Virus record (IMG/VR): IMGVR_UViG_3300038701_003038
Span: 1-49,316 of that record
DNA: 49,316 bases
Source: a virus
Strand: one strand, 5' to 3'
Shown: one piece after another, positions 7,139 to 15,215 of the stretch
Position numbering within the stretch: position 1 is the first letter of the stretch
Layout: each line of letters opens with the position of its first letter
Notes under the pieces: model-generated
What the model saw: the letters and a program-made list of their open reading frames with translations, nothing else
Told to the model about the DNA's origin: nothing
Database searches by the model: none
Program-made: the position numbers and the translations under genes

Positions 7139-7884
7139 TTGAACAATCTCCCTTGTGCTTGTGCCGCCTTGTAGCGTTCACACGCTTTCTTAAAAATCAC
7201 CGGGTCCTTTTCGATTCCGATAAACCGAACACCGCGGTTTAAACATGCAATGCCCGTCGATCCGCTACCCATGAATGGATCGCAACAAATTGACCCGCTG
7301 GGCAATGAGTACTGGACGAGAGGATCCAGAATCCCTATTGGCTTTTGTGTTGGGTGTATCGCGTAGCCATGGCAGGAAGGCACTTCGATTACAGAACGCA
7401 TCTTTCTCGGTCCCCCTTCCTCACTGGTGTATTGATCTGTAGCGACTTTTCCGAAATGCCTCAAACCACCTGTCCTTTTGACCGTGCGCCTTTTTGCATC
7501 ATGTGTGACAGGCGTCTCGTGATAGAGATCTCCCCAGCTCCCTTTGTACCAGTGGACGGCTATTTCATGGACTCTGCGAAACCGATCCTTGTGGATAGAA
7601 GAGCCATTGTGTTTTTCCCAAATAACTTCTTGAGCGTGCTTCCAACCACTGGATTCGATACGCTGAGAGACTGCAAGCCAATATTTCATAGACCCGAACG
7701 CCCAAAACTGTCTGGTCTTGATCAGGTTCCACCATCCAGACACGGGGATATCCCACTCGCAGGCTGTATCTCCATAAGGAGGGTCTGTGATTACCGCATC
7801 AACCAGATCAAGCTGAGGCAAGATGTCCATGCAATCTCCTTGTATCAGAGTCGCATCCCCTAGCTGCACGGTGGTCAAAGACAT
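7135..7884 (-). CDS. DNA N4/N6 methyltransferase (beta class)
   Basis: 249 residues from the ATG at 7884, which has GAGG five bases upstream. Motif IV, DPPY, is at residues 34-37 and the SAM-binding motif (CDPFMGSGSTG) is near residue 206, after the target-recognition region; this IV-before-I order defines the beta class. It transfers a methyl group from SAM to adenine N6 or cytosine N4 in DNA. No cognate restriction gene is next to it, so it is an orphan that may protect phage DNA from host restriction. All key residues are present. Confidence 0.9.
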   Translation of the reverse strand: MSLTTVQLGDATLIQGDCMDILPQLDLVDAVITDPPYGDTACEWDIPVSGWWNLIKTRQFWAFGSMKYWLAVSQRIESSGWKHAQEVIWEKHNGSSIHKDRFRRVHEIAVHWYKGSWGDLYHETPVTHDAKRRTVKRTGGLRHFGKVATDQYTSEEGGPRKMRSVIEVPSCHGYAIHPTQKPIGILDPLVQYSLPSGSICCDPFMGSGSTGIACLNRGVRFIGIEKDPVIFKKACERYKAAQAQGRLFK

Positions 7885-8426
7885 CGCCACCTCACATGCC
7901 CTTCGTCAATCAGAAGGTTCTCGATGTCCTTCAGCGCCCAGTCCCGGTAAGTCGCCAGGCAATCAAAGATCTTGCGTTTGTCACGTTTTAGCGTGCTCGG
8001 GGAGCATTGATAGTGGCTCGCCCAAAACTTAAGTGTGTTGGTGTGATCTGAAGTATTCAGTTTCGCCCAGCGCATAATTGCCGTACGCGTGTACCGCGGT
8101 CTTATGGCCAGTCCCGGCTCATTGAGCATCAAAGTTTGCGCCAGACATCTAACGCCTTCTAAATTCTCTGTGAACGTATTGCTAAAACAACTCAGCACCA
8201 CTGCCAGATATAGTGAGTCAGTTCTGGACTCAACCAATCTGCGAGTGAACTCGCGTTGAATTTGTCGCTCTGAAGTACTCATGCTGGACCCACCGCTGCT
8301 CTCAAAAACAGCCAAAGTGCTTGGCAGAGATACATGGTTGATGTCACCACCAAAGCTTTCAGCCAATGCATGAAAGACTGTTTCGTAAGGTGCATCTAAG
8401 GAAGGTTCCATCATGGGTAATGCCAT
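7875..8426 (-). CDS. Possible HTH regulator
   Basis: 183 residues. The C-terminal 70 residues (FWASHYQCSPSTLKRDKRKI then FDCLATYRDWALKDIENLL) look like a helix-turn-helix of the kind seen in Q-like antiterminators and related phage regulators, but the match is by eye only. The start ATG overlaps the upstream stop (TAATG). A late regulator would be expected at the far end of an early operon, which this is not, so the role is open. Confidence 0.5.
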   Translation of the reverse strand: MALPMMEPSLDAPYETVFHALAESFGGDINHVSLPSTLAVFESSGGSSMSTSERQIQREFTRRLVESRTDSLYLAVVLSCFSNTFTENLEGVRCLAQTLMLNEPGLAIRPRYTRTAIMRWAKLNTSDHTNTLKFWASHYQCSPSTLKRDKRKIFDCLATYRDWALKDIENLLIDEGHVRWRCL

Positions 8427-9160
8427 TACTCCTCCGGCGACGGTTCAGCCGCTAGCTCCCGTTGTTGCTCCAGGGGGATTCCCATGAGCTCCATCGCTTT
8501 AATCGTTGGCGCAGCGAATATGTCTGGCGCTTTCAGCAACGGATCCAGACGCGGATCCTGGGAAGGACTTTGTAACCACTGAATGGTTTCTTCGTCTGCA
8601 GCGTACTTACGAGCAAATTCACGCGCTTCTTCATTCGTCATGCCCTGGGTCATCAAGTGAGATATCCAGAGCGCGGTGTGACTGGCTTCCATTTCGCTCA
8701 CCAGCTGCATCGTTTGCTCCTTGAGCTCAATTAGTTTTTTGCCATCACCACTCTCCCGGTCTCGATGATGTTCATGGCCCAAGAGTTTTCCCATCTCAAC
8801 CAGCTTATTGACTTGCTTGGTGGCATGGCCCATTTGGTATCGCTCAAGGTTTTGCAATTTTGCTTGAACATCTTCAAAGTCCTTCTTGAGCGCCAGGTGT
8901 TCATTTAGCAAATGGCCGTAGTGAACCTGTGCACGATGTTTCAAGCGTTGCTCACCCTGAACCGCTTTGCGAAGCTCACCCTCTAACCGCTCAACTTCGC
9001 CTTTTCGAACGCCTTTTAAGGCAAAGCTAAACAACGATCGCCCGGCGATTGCGAGGCACCACTTCGCGCGACGCCAGTTGTTGGTTGGGGAGAGATAGAA
9101 CCCGACAGCCAAGAAGAAGCGTTGAATTCTGTAATACGTTGCAGCGAGTAATTCTCTCAA
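8426..9160 (-). CDS. Coiled-coil protein with hydrophobic N-terminus
   Basis: 244 residues. Residues 8-50 are hydrophobic and basic (YYRIQRFFLAVGFYL and WCLAIAGRSLFSFAL), so the protein may associate with the membrane. Residues 52-165 are coiled coil, and the C-terminus is Pro/Glu-rich. No enzyme motif. The start overlaps the preceding gene. Confidence 0.6.
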   Translation of the reverse strand: MRELLAATYYRIQRFFLAVGFYLSPTNNWRRAKWCLAIAGRSLFSFALKGVRKGEVERLEGELRKAVQGEQRLKHRAQVHYGHLLNEHLALKKDFEDVQAKLQNLERYQMGHATKQVNKLVEMGKLLGHEHHRDRESGDGKKLIELKEQTMQLVSEMEASHTALWISHLMTQGMTNEEAREFARKYAADEETIQWLQSPSQDPRLDPLLKAPDIFAAPTIKAMELMGIPLEQQRELAAEPSPEE

Positions 9161-9579
9161 TGGATGATCCTCTTGACTTTTTTCATTGCGTTTACGACTT
9201 TCCCGTCACCACGCTCCTTGGCAGCATTGAATTGCTGTCTCTGTGCACGAGAAGGCTTGTCTGTTTTCGGTACGAGAGACTGCAAATCATCGGCATCGCG
9301 TACCATGTAGTTCACAAGTTCTGGTGCACCCAGAATGTTCTTATAGGTTTGAATTCGAACAATTGGGTGATCGCGGAAGACGAAGTACTGTTCATTTCTG
9401 ATGGGCTCTGGATCTTGCACAACTCGTTTGGTGAACTTTTCCATCACAGCCATGGTTAACTGCCCACCATTGAGGAGTTTGCAAATCTGCTCTAGATGGC
9501 CCTCGAGAAGTTCAGAGCCATCGCCACGTGCCCACTCTGCCGCGGTGAACTGTTTAATGATCCGCCAGGAGATTTTCAT
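9157..9579 (-). CDS. Hypothetical protein
   Basis: 140 residues, soluble, basic C-terminus (KVVNAMKKVKRIIH). Its ATG overlaps the upstream stop as ATGA. No family recognised. Confidence 0.6.
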   Translation of the reverse strand: MKISWRIIKQFTAAEWARGDGSELLEGHLEQICKLLNGGQLTMAVMEKFTKRVVQDPEPIRNEQYFVFRDHPIVRIQTYKNILGAPELVNYMVRDADDLQSLVPKTDKPSRAQRQQFNAAKERGDGKVVNAMKKVKRIIH

Positions 9580-10100
9580 AGCAGCCCCATGACCTCACTG
9601 CGAAGCTCGCGGAATGTCTTGCAGTCTTTCTTCCACCAGGGATCTTCATCAGTTGTGATCGGATAGGGATTGAAGTACTCAATCCCGTGAAACTTTGACG
9701 ACTGCCTGAAAAATCCCCAGCCTTTGAATCGCTTGCCATGGATAAACAACGTCCATGTTTCTGGCTGCGGGTTGTGGACCTGGTGAATATGACGAGCAGG
9801 TATCCAATTGAAAAAACGGATATCACGGTAATGTTTGCGAATAGCGGGGAATTCGAGATTTCGAGCGTAAGCCTCCTGGTAGCCGCCACTCAGCACCAAA
9901 GCCAGGCCATTAAACGGGTGATCGTGCATGTATCGATCCCGATCTGGGCCGACAAACTTATGCAGGTAAAAGCTCAGACCGCAGACCTGAAACAAATAAA
10001 CCCGGAATAGGTACTGATACCCGTTGGAATCGATATGTTTCGCCGGGCGATTGTTCGCTACCCTTTCAATCACCTTCGTCCACAATCTCGATATCGACAA
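9576..10100 (-). CDS. Cupin-like protein
   Basis: About 174 residues from a TTG at 10100 (AAGGGAAG upstream); ATGs at 10145 and 10157 overlap the preceding gene by 80 bases or more, and a GTG at 10073 is also possible. The words DHPFNGLALVLSGGYQEAY and ARHIHQVHNPQPETWTLFIH place conserved histidines on the strands expected for a metal-binding cupin barrel. Such single-domain cupins occur in several phages without a known substrate. It sits next to genes of the replication cluster. Confidence 0.6.
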   Translation of the reverse strand: MSISRLWTKVIERVANNRPAKHIDSNGYQYLFRVYLFQVCGLSFYLHKFVGPDRDRYMHDHPFNGLALVLSGGYQEAYARNLEFPAIRKHYRDIRFFNWIPARHIHQVHNPQPETWTLFIHGKRFKGWGFFRQSSKFHGIEYFNPYPITTDEDPWWKKDCKTFRELRSEVMGLL

Positions 10101-10542
10101 TTTCTTCCCTTTCCCGAGTAATATTCGCAATAACCGTTCTGTCATTTCCTTGAGCAAGATCTACTCCTATGTTTACTGGATCTGGCCCGTAGGCCATGAG
10201 TGCTTGTTTGTGATGGATGATTATCGAGTCAATGAAAACCCGAAGCTTCCCAACAGTTTGATTAAGGGTTCCACGTGAAACTGAACCCCGTGAATGCGGA
10301 CTAATCAGCGACATATCTGAGGCAATTTTTTCCAGCCCAACCCGTACTTCTTTGTCATCGATGGACACAACACATCGCTCGTAATCCGAGGCGATATTCA
10401 AAAGCTGCTCGTACGTAGCCTCAGCACCGTCATCCGGCGCAAAGGCCGCTAGGGAGCCAATCAGGTTAGTCAGATAAAACAAATCGGGGTGCTGCCCCTT
10501 GGAAAACTCACCCTCCATCGGTGCTTCAATAAGCTCGTTCAT
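10066..10542 (-). CDS. Hypothetical protein
   Basis: 158 residues from the ATG at 10542, overlapping the upstream stop (ATGA); the longer frame to 10605 is inside the nuclease gene. Largely helical and acidic at both ends (ending IVDIEIVDEGD). No family recognised. Being two genes after the initiator, it might assist replication, for example as a helicase loader, but no motif supports that. Confidence 0.55.
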   Translation of the reverse strand: MNELIEAPMEGEFSKGQHPDLFYLTNLIGSLAAFAPDDGAEATYEQLLNIASDYERCVVSIDDKEVRVGLEKIASDMSLISPHSRGSVSRGTLNQTVGKLRVFIDSIIIHHKQALMAYGPDPVNIGVDLAQGNDRTVIANITREREEIVDIEIVDEGD

Positions 10543-10958
10543 GCCGCCACCTCGTATAGCTCGCCGGTCACCGGATTCAGGCACTGGCCCTTCGGACCCA
10601 ACCAAATTTTCTTCTGGAAATTCGCCGCTCTGAGATCATGCAGGTAGGCCACAACGCGTTCTTGTGGATCTTTGAGACCCAGGTGAAATTCGGTCATATC
10701 CTCGTGATAACACCACTTCTCGCACCAGGCGGTTTCGTTGTAGTGAAACCCCGTGGTTTTGTATCGGCTGTGGTGTCCGTCGCAGAGCGGTATTGTCAGC
10801 AGGTGCGCATGTTCAATGACCTTGCCGGCAATGTGGTGAGGCAAGATATCCTCTGCACGGTTTTCTATGCCTTCCAGGTTGCAGCACCAACAACCAAAGA
10901 TCTGGACAATCCAATCCAGCCAACCGTGATCCATTTTGTTCCTAGGCGTGGTTTGCAT
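10539..10958 (-). CDS. Ref-like HNH nuclease
   Basis: 139 residues from the ATG at 10958, overlapping the end of the initiator gene. The signature CWCCNLEG, then ILPHHIAGK, then HAHLLTIPLCDGHHS matches the zinc-containing HNH fold of the RecA-dependent nuclease Ref of phage P1 and of prophage YbcO-like proteins. Ref cuts DNA at RecA-formed joints. The location directly after the replication initiator fits a role in phage recombination or replication repair. The C-terminus (GPKGQCLNPVTGELYEVA) may add a second small domain. Confidence 0.75.
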   Translation of the reverse strand: MQTTPRNKMDHGWLDWIVQIFGCWCCNLEGIENRAEDILPHHIAGKVIEHAHLLTIPLCDGHHSRYKTTGFHYNETAWCEKWCYHEDMTEFHLGLKDPQERVVAYLHDLRAANFQKKIWLGPKGQCLNPVTGELYEVAA

Positions 10959-12027
10959 GAGCGTCCCTGCCTTCGATCTGAGCGGTTTCTTTGCGCAGCT
11001 TGGCGCGCATGATCCGCTCGATGATTTCTTTTTTCGTTTTGATGCCCGCAGTGGTGACCCCGTATTTCGCGGCCTCGCCAACCACCTCGCGCTCGGTCAT
11101 GGACTTGAGGTCTTCGAAGTAACGGTCGATATTTACGTCGTCTTCGCTGAGATTCTTGAAGGTCTTCACCCAGAATTCATAGTTTTTGTGGACATGCTTG
11201 TGCCATCGGGCGTCGAAATCTTTTGCGCGCGGTTTGTCTTTGCCCTGTGGTCCCTGCCAGTATTCAATGAAACTTCGGATGCAGCGGTCTAGGAATTCAA
11301 TCTCGTATTCATCGACGTACTTCTGCCAGTAGACCGGTCGATAACGAATGCTGTCCTGAGGTGAAACGTCGAACTCAGGGTCATCAATGACAAACGTAAG
11401 GTCATCGAACGGACTGGGCTCTTTTGAGCCATCCCCCTTAAGGTTATTAAGGTTAAGGTTATTAGGATCGGATGGGGTTACCCCTTGGGCGTCCCTCCTA
11501 CCCCCTTCCATGGGGGTACCCCCTACCCCATCCAGGGGACTACCCCCTCCGGTGGGACTAGGGACATCACCCTCATTTCCCTTCTGGGGGGTTACCCCTT
11601 CGGTGGGAGTACCCCCGCCCATGGGGTCAGGCTGTGGATAAGAAGGTGGGTTATCAACACCTTGTTCACCTGTTGGGGTTACCCCTCCCACGGGGGTAGG
11701 GTCATGTGTGGGGGTAGGTAACGCATGCTCTTCGGACTCAATGTGCAAGCGAACCATGTTCGAATCGTAGGCAATGCCGCCACTCTCGGTTTCTCGTTGG
11801 CGCTGTTCCATACCCAGCAAACCCAGGTCTTCAAGGCTCTTTCGATGTCTAACGACCTGCTTCTTGCTCAAGCCGACAAAATGCGCAATCTCAGCGGGTG
11901 ACGCGGGCGAAAAGCCTTGATCGTCCGCCTCTTCAGCCCAACGAACTAACACGAGCTTCCTGCTTGCCTGGTTGTGCCCAACGAATTGCCTCCATGCCCA
12001 TTCCACGACCTTTGAACTCAATGCCAA
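10942..12027 (-). CDS. Replication initiator, lambda O-like, with internal ori
   Basis: 361 residues from a TTG at 12027, directly after the upstream stop; a TTG at 12021 has better-spaced GAGG. Residues 1-100 are a winged-helix domain (ASRKLVLVRWAEEADD, PAEIAHFVGLSKKQVVRHRK) like the N-terminus of phage O/DnaD-type initiators. Residues 105-195 are a Pro/Gly/Thr linker of repeated GVTP/GGGTP words; the DNA encoding it is a set of repeats with DnaA boxes, as in lambda O. The C-terminal 160 residues are helical and may contact the helicase machinery. No helicase loader or helicase is identifiable nearby. Confidence 0.75.
   Translation of the reverse strand: MALSSKVVEWAWRQFVGHNQASRKLVLVRWAEEADDQGFSPASPAEIAHFVGLSKKQVVRHRKSLEDLGLLGMEQRQRETESGGIAYDSNMVRLHIESEEHALPTPTHDPTPVGGVTPTGEQGVDNPPSYPQPDPMGGGTPTEGVTPQKGNEGDVPSPTGGGSPLDGVGGTPMEGGRRDAQGVTPSDPNNLNLNNLKGDGSKEPSPFDDLTFVIDDPEFDVSPQDSIRYRPVYWQKYVDEYEIEFLDRCIRSFIEYWQGPQGKDKPRAKDFDARWHKHVHKNYEFWVKTFKNLSEDDVNIDRYFEDLKSMTEREVVGEAAKYGVTTAGIKTKKEIIERIMRAKLRKETAQIEGRDAHANHA
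11438..11696. other. Probable replication origin (iterons plus AT-rich repeats)
   Basis: The word GGGG(T/G)TACCCC occurs at 11474, 11512, 11588 and 11675, with a variant GGGGACTACCCC at 11535; each copy sits in C/G-rich flanks. Next to the array, 11438-11466 is a run of TTAAGGTTATT-type direct repeats, the expected duplex-unwinding element. DnaA boxes lie between copies at 11633-11659. The iterons lie inside the initiator gene, as in lambda ori. Confidence 0.7.
11633..11659. promoter_or_regulatory. Two DnaA boxes
   Basis: TGTGGATAA at 11633-11641 is the exact complement of the consensus TTATCCACA. TTATCAACA at 11651-11659 differs from consensus at one position. They face each other 9 bases apart, within the iteron cluster. 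Confidence 0.65.
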
Positions 12028-12471
12028 CTACCTCACTATGCATAGTCGGTTTGCCCGGGCGACTGATGGCGTTCTAAGAATTGCAAGGCTAGCCTTGACC
12101 GATTCAAGCTTTTTGGTCAGTTCGGCGAGTTCCCATTCTTTTTCCAGCACCAACTGACTGGTATCGAGTACTGCTGGAATTTCCCGGCCTAGCAACAAGC
12201 ACGTCCACTCAAAGCGGTCGTGATTACCCGTTTCCAACTGCAAGATGTCGAGCTCGATCGGCTTAAAGCTGGTCGCCTTATCCGGATCCAAACAAGCGCG
12301 AACGTAACTCGCGACTGTCTTGGTGGTTTGGCCATTACCCAGGTCGTTTTGAATCAGGATATTGGCAAGGTCTGTGGCTGTGCGGCCTTTTCTTAGGCCT
12401 TCCATCGCATCGTATGACGACAGAATATCCACAGTTCTTTTGGGGGGAGTGATGCCGTGAAGCTTTTGCAT
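12028..12471 (-). CDS. First gene of leftward operon, possible regulator
   Basis: 147 residues. The N-terminal 90 residues are helical, with a stretch (TKTVASYVRACLDPDKATSF) that resembles the DNA-binding part of CII/CP76-like phage regulators, and a helical C-terminal tail. The match is weak. As the first gene after the leftward promoter it is in the place of N- or CII-like regulators or of a second initiator subunit. Confidence 0.55.
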   Translation of the reverse strand: MQKLHGITPPKRTVDILSSYDAMEGLRKGRTATDLANILIQNDLGNGQTTKTVASYVRACLDPDKATSFKPIELDILQLETGNHDRFEWTCLLLGREIPAVLDTSQLVLEKEWELAELTKKLESVKASLAILRTPSVARANRLCIVR

Positions 12472-12537
12472 ATAGTGACCCTAGCTACATCAAAAGTGAG
12501 TGAAGGTGAGCTTCAATGAGTAGAAGCGACCCAGCAA

Positions 12538-12575
12538 AACTACATTATATTGCCGTTTAGGATTTGTAAATACAA
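12538..12575 (-). promoter_or_regulatory. Leftward early promoter and operator (PL/OL-like)
   Basis: The minus strand has TATAAT at 12549-12544 with a TTTACA-like -35 15 bases upstream (TATTTA at 17). The operator word AACTACATTATATTG (12538-12552) covers the -10 element. A palindrome, TTGTAAATACAA (12564-12575), overlaps the -35. A degenerate copy, AGCTACATCAAAA, is at 12483. The operator word recurs on the other side of the repressor. Confidence 0.6.
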
Positions 12576-12628
12576 CAAATTGAATTTCTTCGTTGTTAGC
12601 ATTCAACGAGGAAATAGGGTCATATATT

Positions 12629-13273
12629 TTGAATCAGGCAACATTTGGCGGACGGCTTCGTTACGCACGCAAAGAAATAAAGCGTGAATCTCAGAAGGAA
12701 CTGGCAGCTGCAGTTGGAATATCTCCAACCAACGTCAGTAGCTGGGAAGGAAAAGAAAGTGCCGACGTAAACGCGGATAAACTGGCGTTGGCCGCTAAGC
12801 ATCTTGGTGTAAACCTAGCCTGGTTGCTAAACGGCACTGGCGCACCAGTGACTGAGAGCTCGCTCGCAGATCCTGATCTTGTCCCTGTTACCAGTAAAGA
12901 GATTCCGCTCATCACATGGGATCAACTCGAACGATACGTCACGTCAACGAACCCCAGCAGAGAGTTCAAGGAATCACCGCGAGTCACAGTACCAGCGTCT
13001 TCTCCGAGACAATTCGCTCTTGTCTTACCTTCAGCTATCAACGTTAGCGGCATAATGAAGGCCGATGACGTTGTTACTTGCGATCCTGATGGAGTAGTAA
13101 AACACGGCAAATATTTGATCTATCGATTTGCAAACAATGGCGTTTCCGTGGGCGAATACGTTGAATTCTCACCCCCACGAAAAAGTAGAGTGATTGAAAG
13201 TAACGGTGAATTGGCTGCGAATTTTGATCAAGCCAGAGTTATCGCTACTATCGAGAGCAGGCTGTTTTTGTGA
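12629..13273 (+). CDS. CI-like repressor with degenerate S24 domain
   Basis: 214 residues from a TTG at 12629 (TAGGG about 9 bases upstream); an upstream TTG at 12593 adds 12 residues without a ribosome binding site. An XRE helix-turn-helix (QKELAAAVGISPTNVSSWEG) is followed by a linker and a C-terminal domain that follows the LexA/CI S24 fold (FALVLPSAIN and on to IATIESRLFL). Aligned by eye with lambda CI, the catalytic Ser is Ala and the catalytic Lys is Gly, so RecA-stimulated self-cleavage is unlikely. It presumably binds the repeated operators on both sides and maintains lysogeny. Its stop overlaps the next start (GTGA). Confidence 0.85.
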   Translation: MNQATFGGRLRYARKEIKRESQKELAAAVGISPTNVSSWEGKESADVNADKLALAAKHLGVNLAWLLNGTGAPVTESSLADPDLVPVTSKEIPLITWDQLERYVTSTNPSREFKESPRVTVPASSPRQFALVLPSAINVSGIMKADDVVTCDPDGVVKHGKYLIYRFANNGVSVGEYVEFSPPRKSRVIESNGELAANFDQARVIATIESRLFL

Positions 13274-13734
13274 AAAACTTTATCGACTGGGTTTTTAATA
13301 ACTATAGCGACGAGCGTCAAACGCTAATAAAGTTCATGCAGGAACATTTGGGGATGAAAGTAGTACTCGCGGAGCCATTCGTACAGACTTACAGTAGGTT
13401 TCTAGGTGCAGAATATCGACACTTCATTATTCTGAAACTAAAGCTATTGAGTGGTAACGCGGATCCAGCTTTTTACTTAAAAAATCGCCAATTTGGAAGC
13501 GCGAACCCTAATGATTATATTCTTCAAAAACTAGTCCAAGCGGCTTATGTGGGCTACAAGCGTGATTTGAGGCGCGGGAAGTATCACGGGACGAAAGTTG
13601 AATTGGCGATATGGTATTTGCTCTACACCGAATCTCGAATAGTAGATTCGATAGACTCGGGAATGGCATCTTATATTTCAGAGAGAGCATTAGATAAATT
13701 TCCAAACTTAATCACCGATTCCGAATCAGCATAA
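13270..13734 (+). CDS. Hypothetical protein coupled to repressor
   Basis: 154 residues; the GTG start at 13270 overlaps the repressor stop, so the two are co-translated. Helical and aromatic (YSRFLGAEYRHFIILKLKLL), with no membrane span or known motif. Co-expression with the repressor in the lysogen suggests a partner of it, an immunity or superinfection function, or a host-directed cargo protein. None can be chosen from sequence. Confidence 0.65.
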   Translation: MKNFIDWVFNNYSDERQTLIKFMQEHLGMKVVLAEPFVQTYSRFLGAEYRHFIILKLKLLSGNADPAFYLKNRQFGSANPNDYILQKLVQAAYVGYKRDLRRGKYHGTKVELAIWYLLYTESRIVDSIDSGMASYISERALDKFPNLITDSESA

Positions 13735-13742
13735 AAATTTGT

Positions 13743-13791
13743 TTGCAAACTACATTATATGGTTGTATAAAACCTTAACTACATTTTATTG
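13743..13791 (+). promoter_or_regulatory. Rightward early promoter and operators (PR/OR-like)
   Basis: TTGCAA at 13743-13748, a 17-base spacer and TATAAA at 13766-13771. The operator word AACTACATTATATGG (13748-13762) fills the spacer, and a second copy, AACTACATTTTATTG (13777-13791), lies 29 bases further on, over the transcription start. Both match the copy at 12538, so one repressor can shut both early promoters. Confidence 0.65.
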
Positions 13792-13866
13792 TACGTTTTG
13801 GGTCAATCATGAACAGGCAATCAGATAATCCGCAGGACATTTTGCTAGCACGGCACCTTCGCCGGG

Positions 13867-14556
13867 ATGCAGCAAGACGCTATTCCGTCCGGAATCACAA
13901 TCTCTTTACCCGTCTCAAAGTTTGGCTCTGTACGTCACACGCTTTTTGAATCTTGCATGAAAGATGAAAAGAGCAAGTTTTATGAACGCCTGCTAGATGG
14001 AGTCGATTTTGCGCCGGACTACGGTGCTCCACTAGCGCCACGTAGTGAGTGGGCAAGATTAAAACCACCAGGACATTCGGATTACATTAGAAAGAGGTTG
14101 AGCAGTATGCCCGACAACCAATATCAAGATCCCTACCGATTTTTCCCGCTAAAGGAGCAACTGGCGAATTTTCAAGAAGAAGTGCGAAGTCTTTTGGATT
14201 CTCACACCGCACAGTCTGAGCGTATCCAACGTCAGTCTCAGCAAATTGAGTACCTAACCTCAAATCAATTGGCACTAGAACAAAGTCGAAGTGTTCTTGA
14301 AGAAGATCTTGATCGAGTCGCAAACGTCCGGGACGAAGCCCAAAAAGAGCTTCGTGAAGCTAAACACGACCTATCCGCCGCCAAAATCTCAGCGCAAGAA
14401 CTCGTCAGAATGCGTGCTTCAGTCCGTGGTCATTTAGATGACCTTCACAAGATCGGTGCCAGGCCACTCAAGTCCGACTACCACGACACATTAAATCGAA
14501 TCGCGTTTGCTGTGGGGTGGGCTGAGCCTGCGAACGAGGAAGAGCAATGCGGATAG
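13867..14556 (+). CDS. Coiled-coil protein, early in rightward operon
   Basis: 229 residues. After about 100 polar residues a coiled coil runs from roughly residue 95 to 180 (LEQSRSVLEEDLDRVANVRD and on), then a short conserved-looking tail (LNRIAFAVGWAEPA). ATG 13867 has no good ribosome binding site; a 46-codon frame at 13809-13949 overlaps it and may provide coupling. Function unknown. Confidence 0.6.
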   Translation: MQQDAIPSGITISLPVSKFGSVRHTLFESCMKDEKSKFYERLLDGVDFAPDYGAPLAPRSEWARLKPPGHSDYIRKRLSSMPDNQYQDPYRFFPLKEQLANFQEEVRSLLDSHTAQSERIQRQSQQIEYLTSNQLALEQSRSVLEEDLDRVANVRDEAQKELREAKHDLSAAKISAQELVRMRASVRGHLDDLHKIGARPLKSDYHDTLNRIAFAVGWAEPANEEEQCG

Positions 14557-14816
14557 GCAAATTCGAGCTGAATGAAGATCTGGTAGTTCACAACCCTGAA
14601 CTGGCAAAACCAGTGTTTGCAAAGTGCGTGATCGTGGACTGCGTCCGGCGTTTCGATACTCAGAAGTTCGAATACATGGCGCTATCTGACGAGTTCGATG
14701 ACGTCCCCGAGGGTGCAATGGCGCCCTGGTATGACTGGAAAATTTACGTATCCAGCGAAGAACACACCGCGGCGGCTGTGAAGAGAGACAACCGCGCTCA
14801 ACTAATGAACATCTAG
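14547..14816 (+). CDS. Hypothetical small protein
   Basis: 89 residues, starting inside the end of the previous gene. Mixed alpha/beta composition with a WYDWKIYVSSEEH stretch. No family recognised. Confidence 0.6.
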   Translation: MRIGKFELNEDLVVHNPELAKPVFAKCVIVDCVRRFDTQKFEYMALSDEFDDVPEGAMAPWYDWKIYVSSEEHTAAAVKRDNRAQLMNI

Positions 14817-14825
14817 GAGCTAGCA

Positions 14826-15215
14826 ATGAAGCAAGACGAAGTGATAAACCTGGACATACCCAACAACGGCTTTCTCAATTTGCTTTGCACAGTTGAGAAC
14901 GGGGAGCTTCCCGAGGAACTAGACGAGCACCTTAAAGAACAGGTGCGGCTCCTGCGAATTCGTGGCGGTAAGGCCAAAATTACGCTTACCGTAACGGTTG
15001 AGCAGAACAAGAAATTCGAGTCGGTTCAGGATGTGTCCTACGCACTCAAAATTGAACCGCCGAAAAAGCAGACCAAGGGCGCCCTCATGTTTACCGACAA
15101 GGAAAACGGTCTGACAACACACCAACCTACCCAGGGGGATCTGGGCTTTGAGCCAGCCACGGAATCACCGGCTGGCGATGGCAACGTTTCCCATTTGAAA
15201 CCAAAGGACAAATAG
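14826..15215 (+). CDS. Hypothetical protein upstream of DUF2303 gene
   Basis: 129 residues with GGAG upstream of the ATG. Residues 40-80 alternate in a beta pattern (KAKITLTVTVEQNKKFESVQ) and the C-terminus is low-complexity and polar. This kind of protein is often found just before DUF2303 genes in prophages. The function is not known. Confidence 0.6.
   Translation: MKQDEVINLDIPNNGFLNLLCTVENGELPEELDEHLKEQVRLLRIRGGKAKITLTVTVEQNKKFESVQDVSYALKIEPPKKQTKGALMFTDKENGLTTHQPTQGDLGFEPATESPAGDGNVSHLKPKDK

Noticed and set aside
13809-13949. 46-codon plus-strand frame, first ATG after the rightward promoter
   Set aside because: Basic peptide without HTH or hydrophobic pattern and with a weak ribosome binding site; it overlaps the next gene. 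It might be a leader peptide or a Cro substitute, but I cannot support it.
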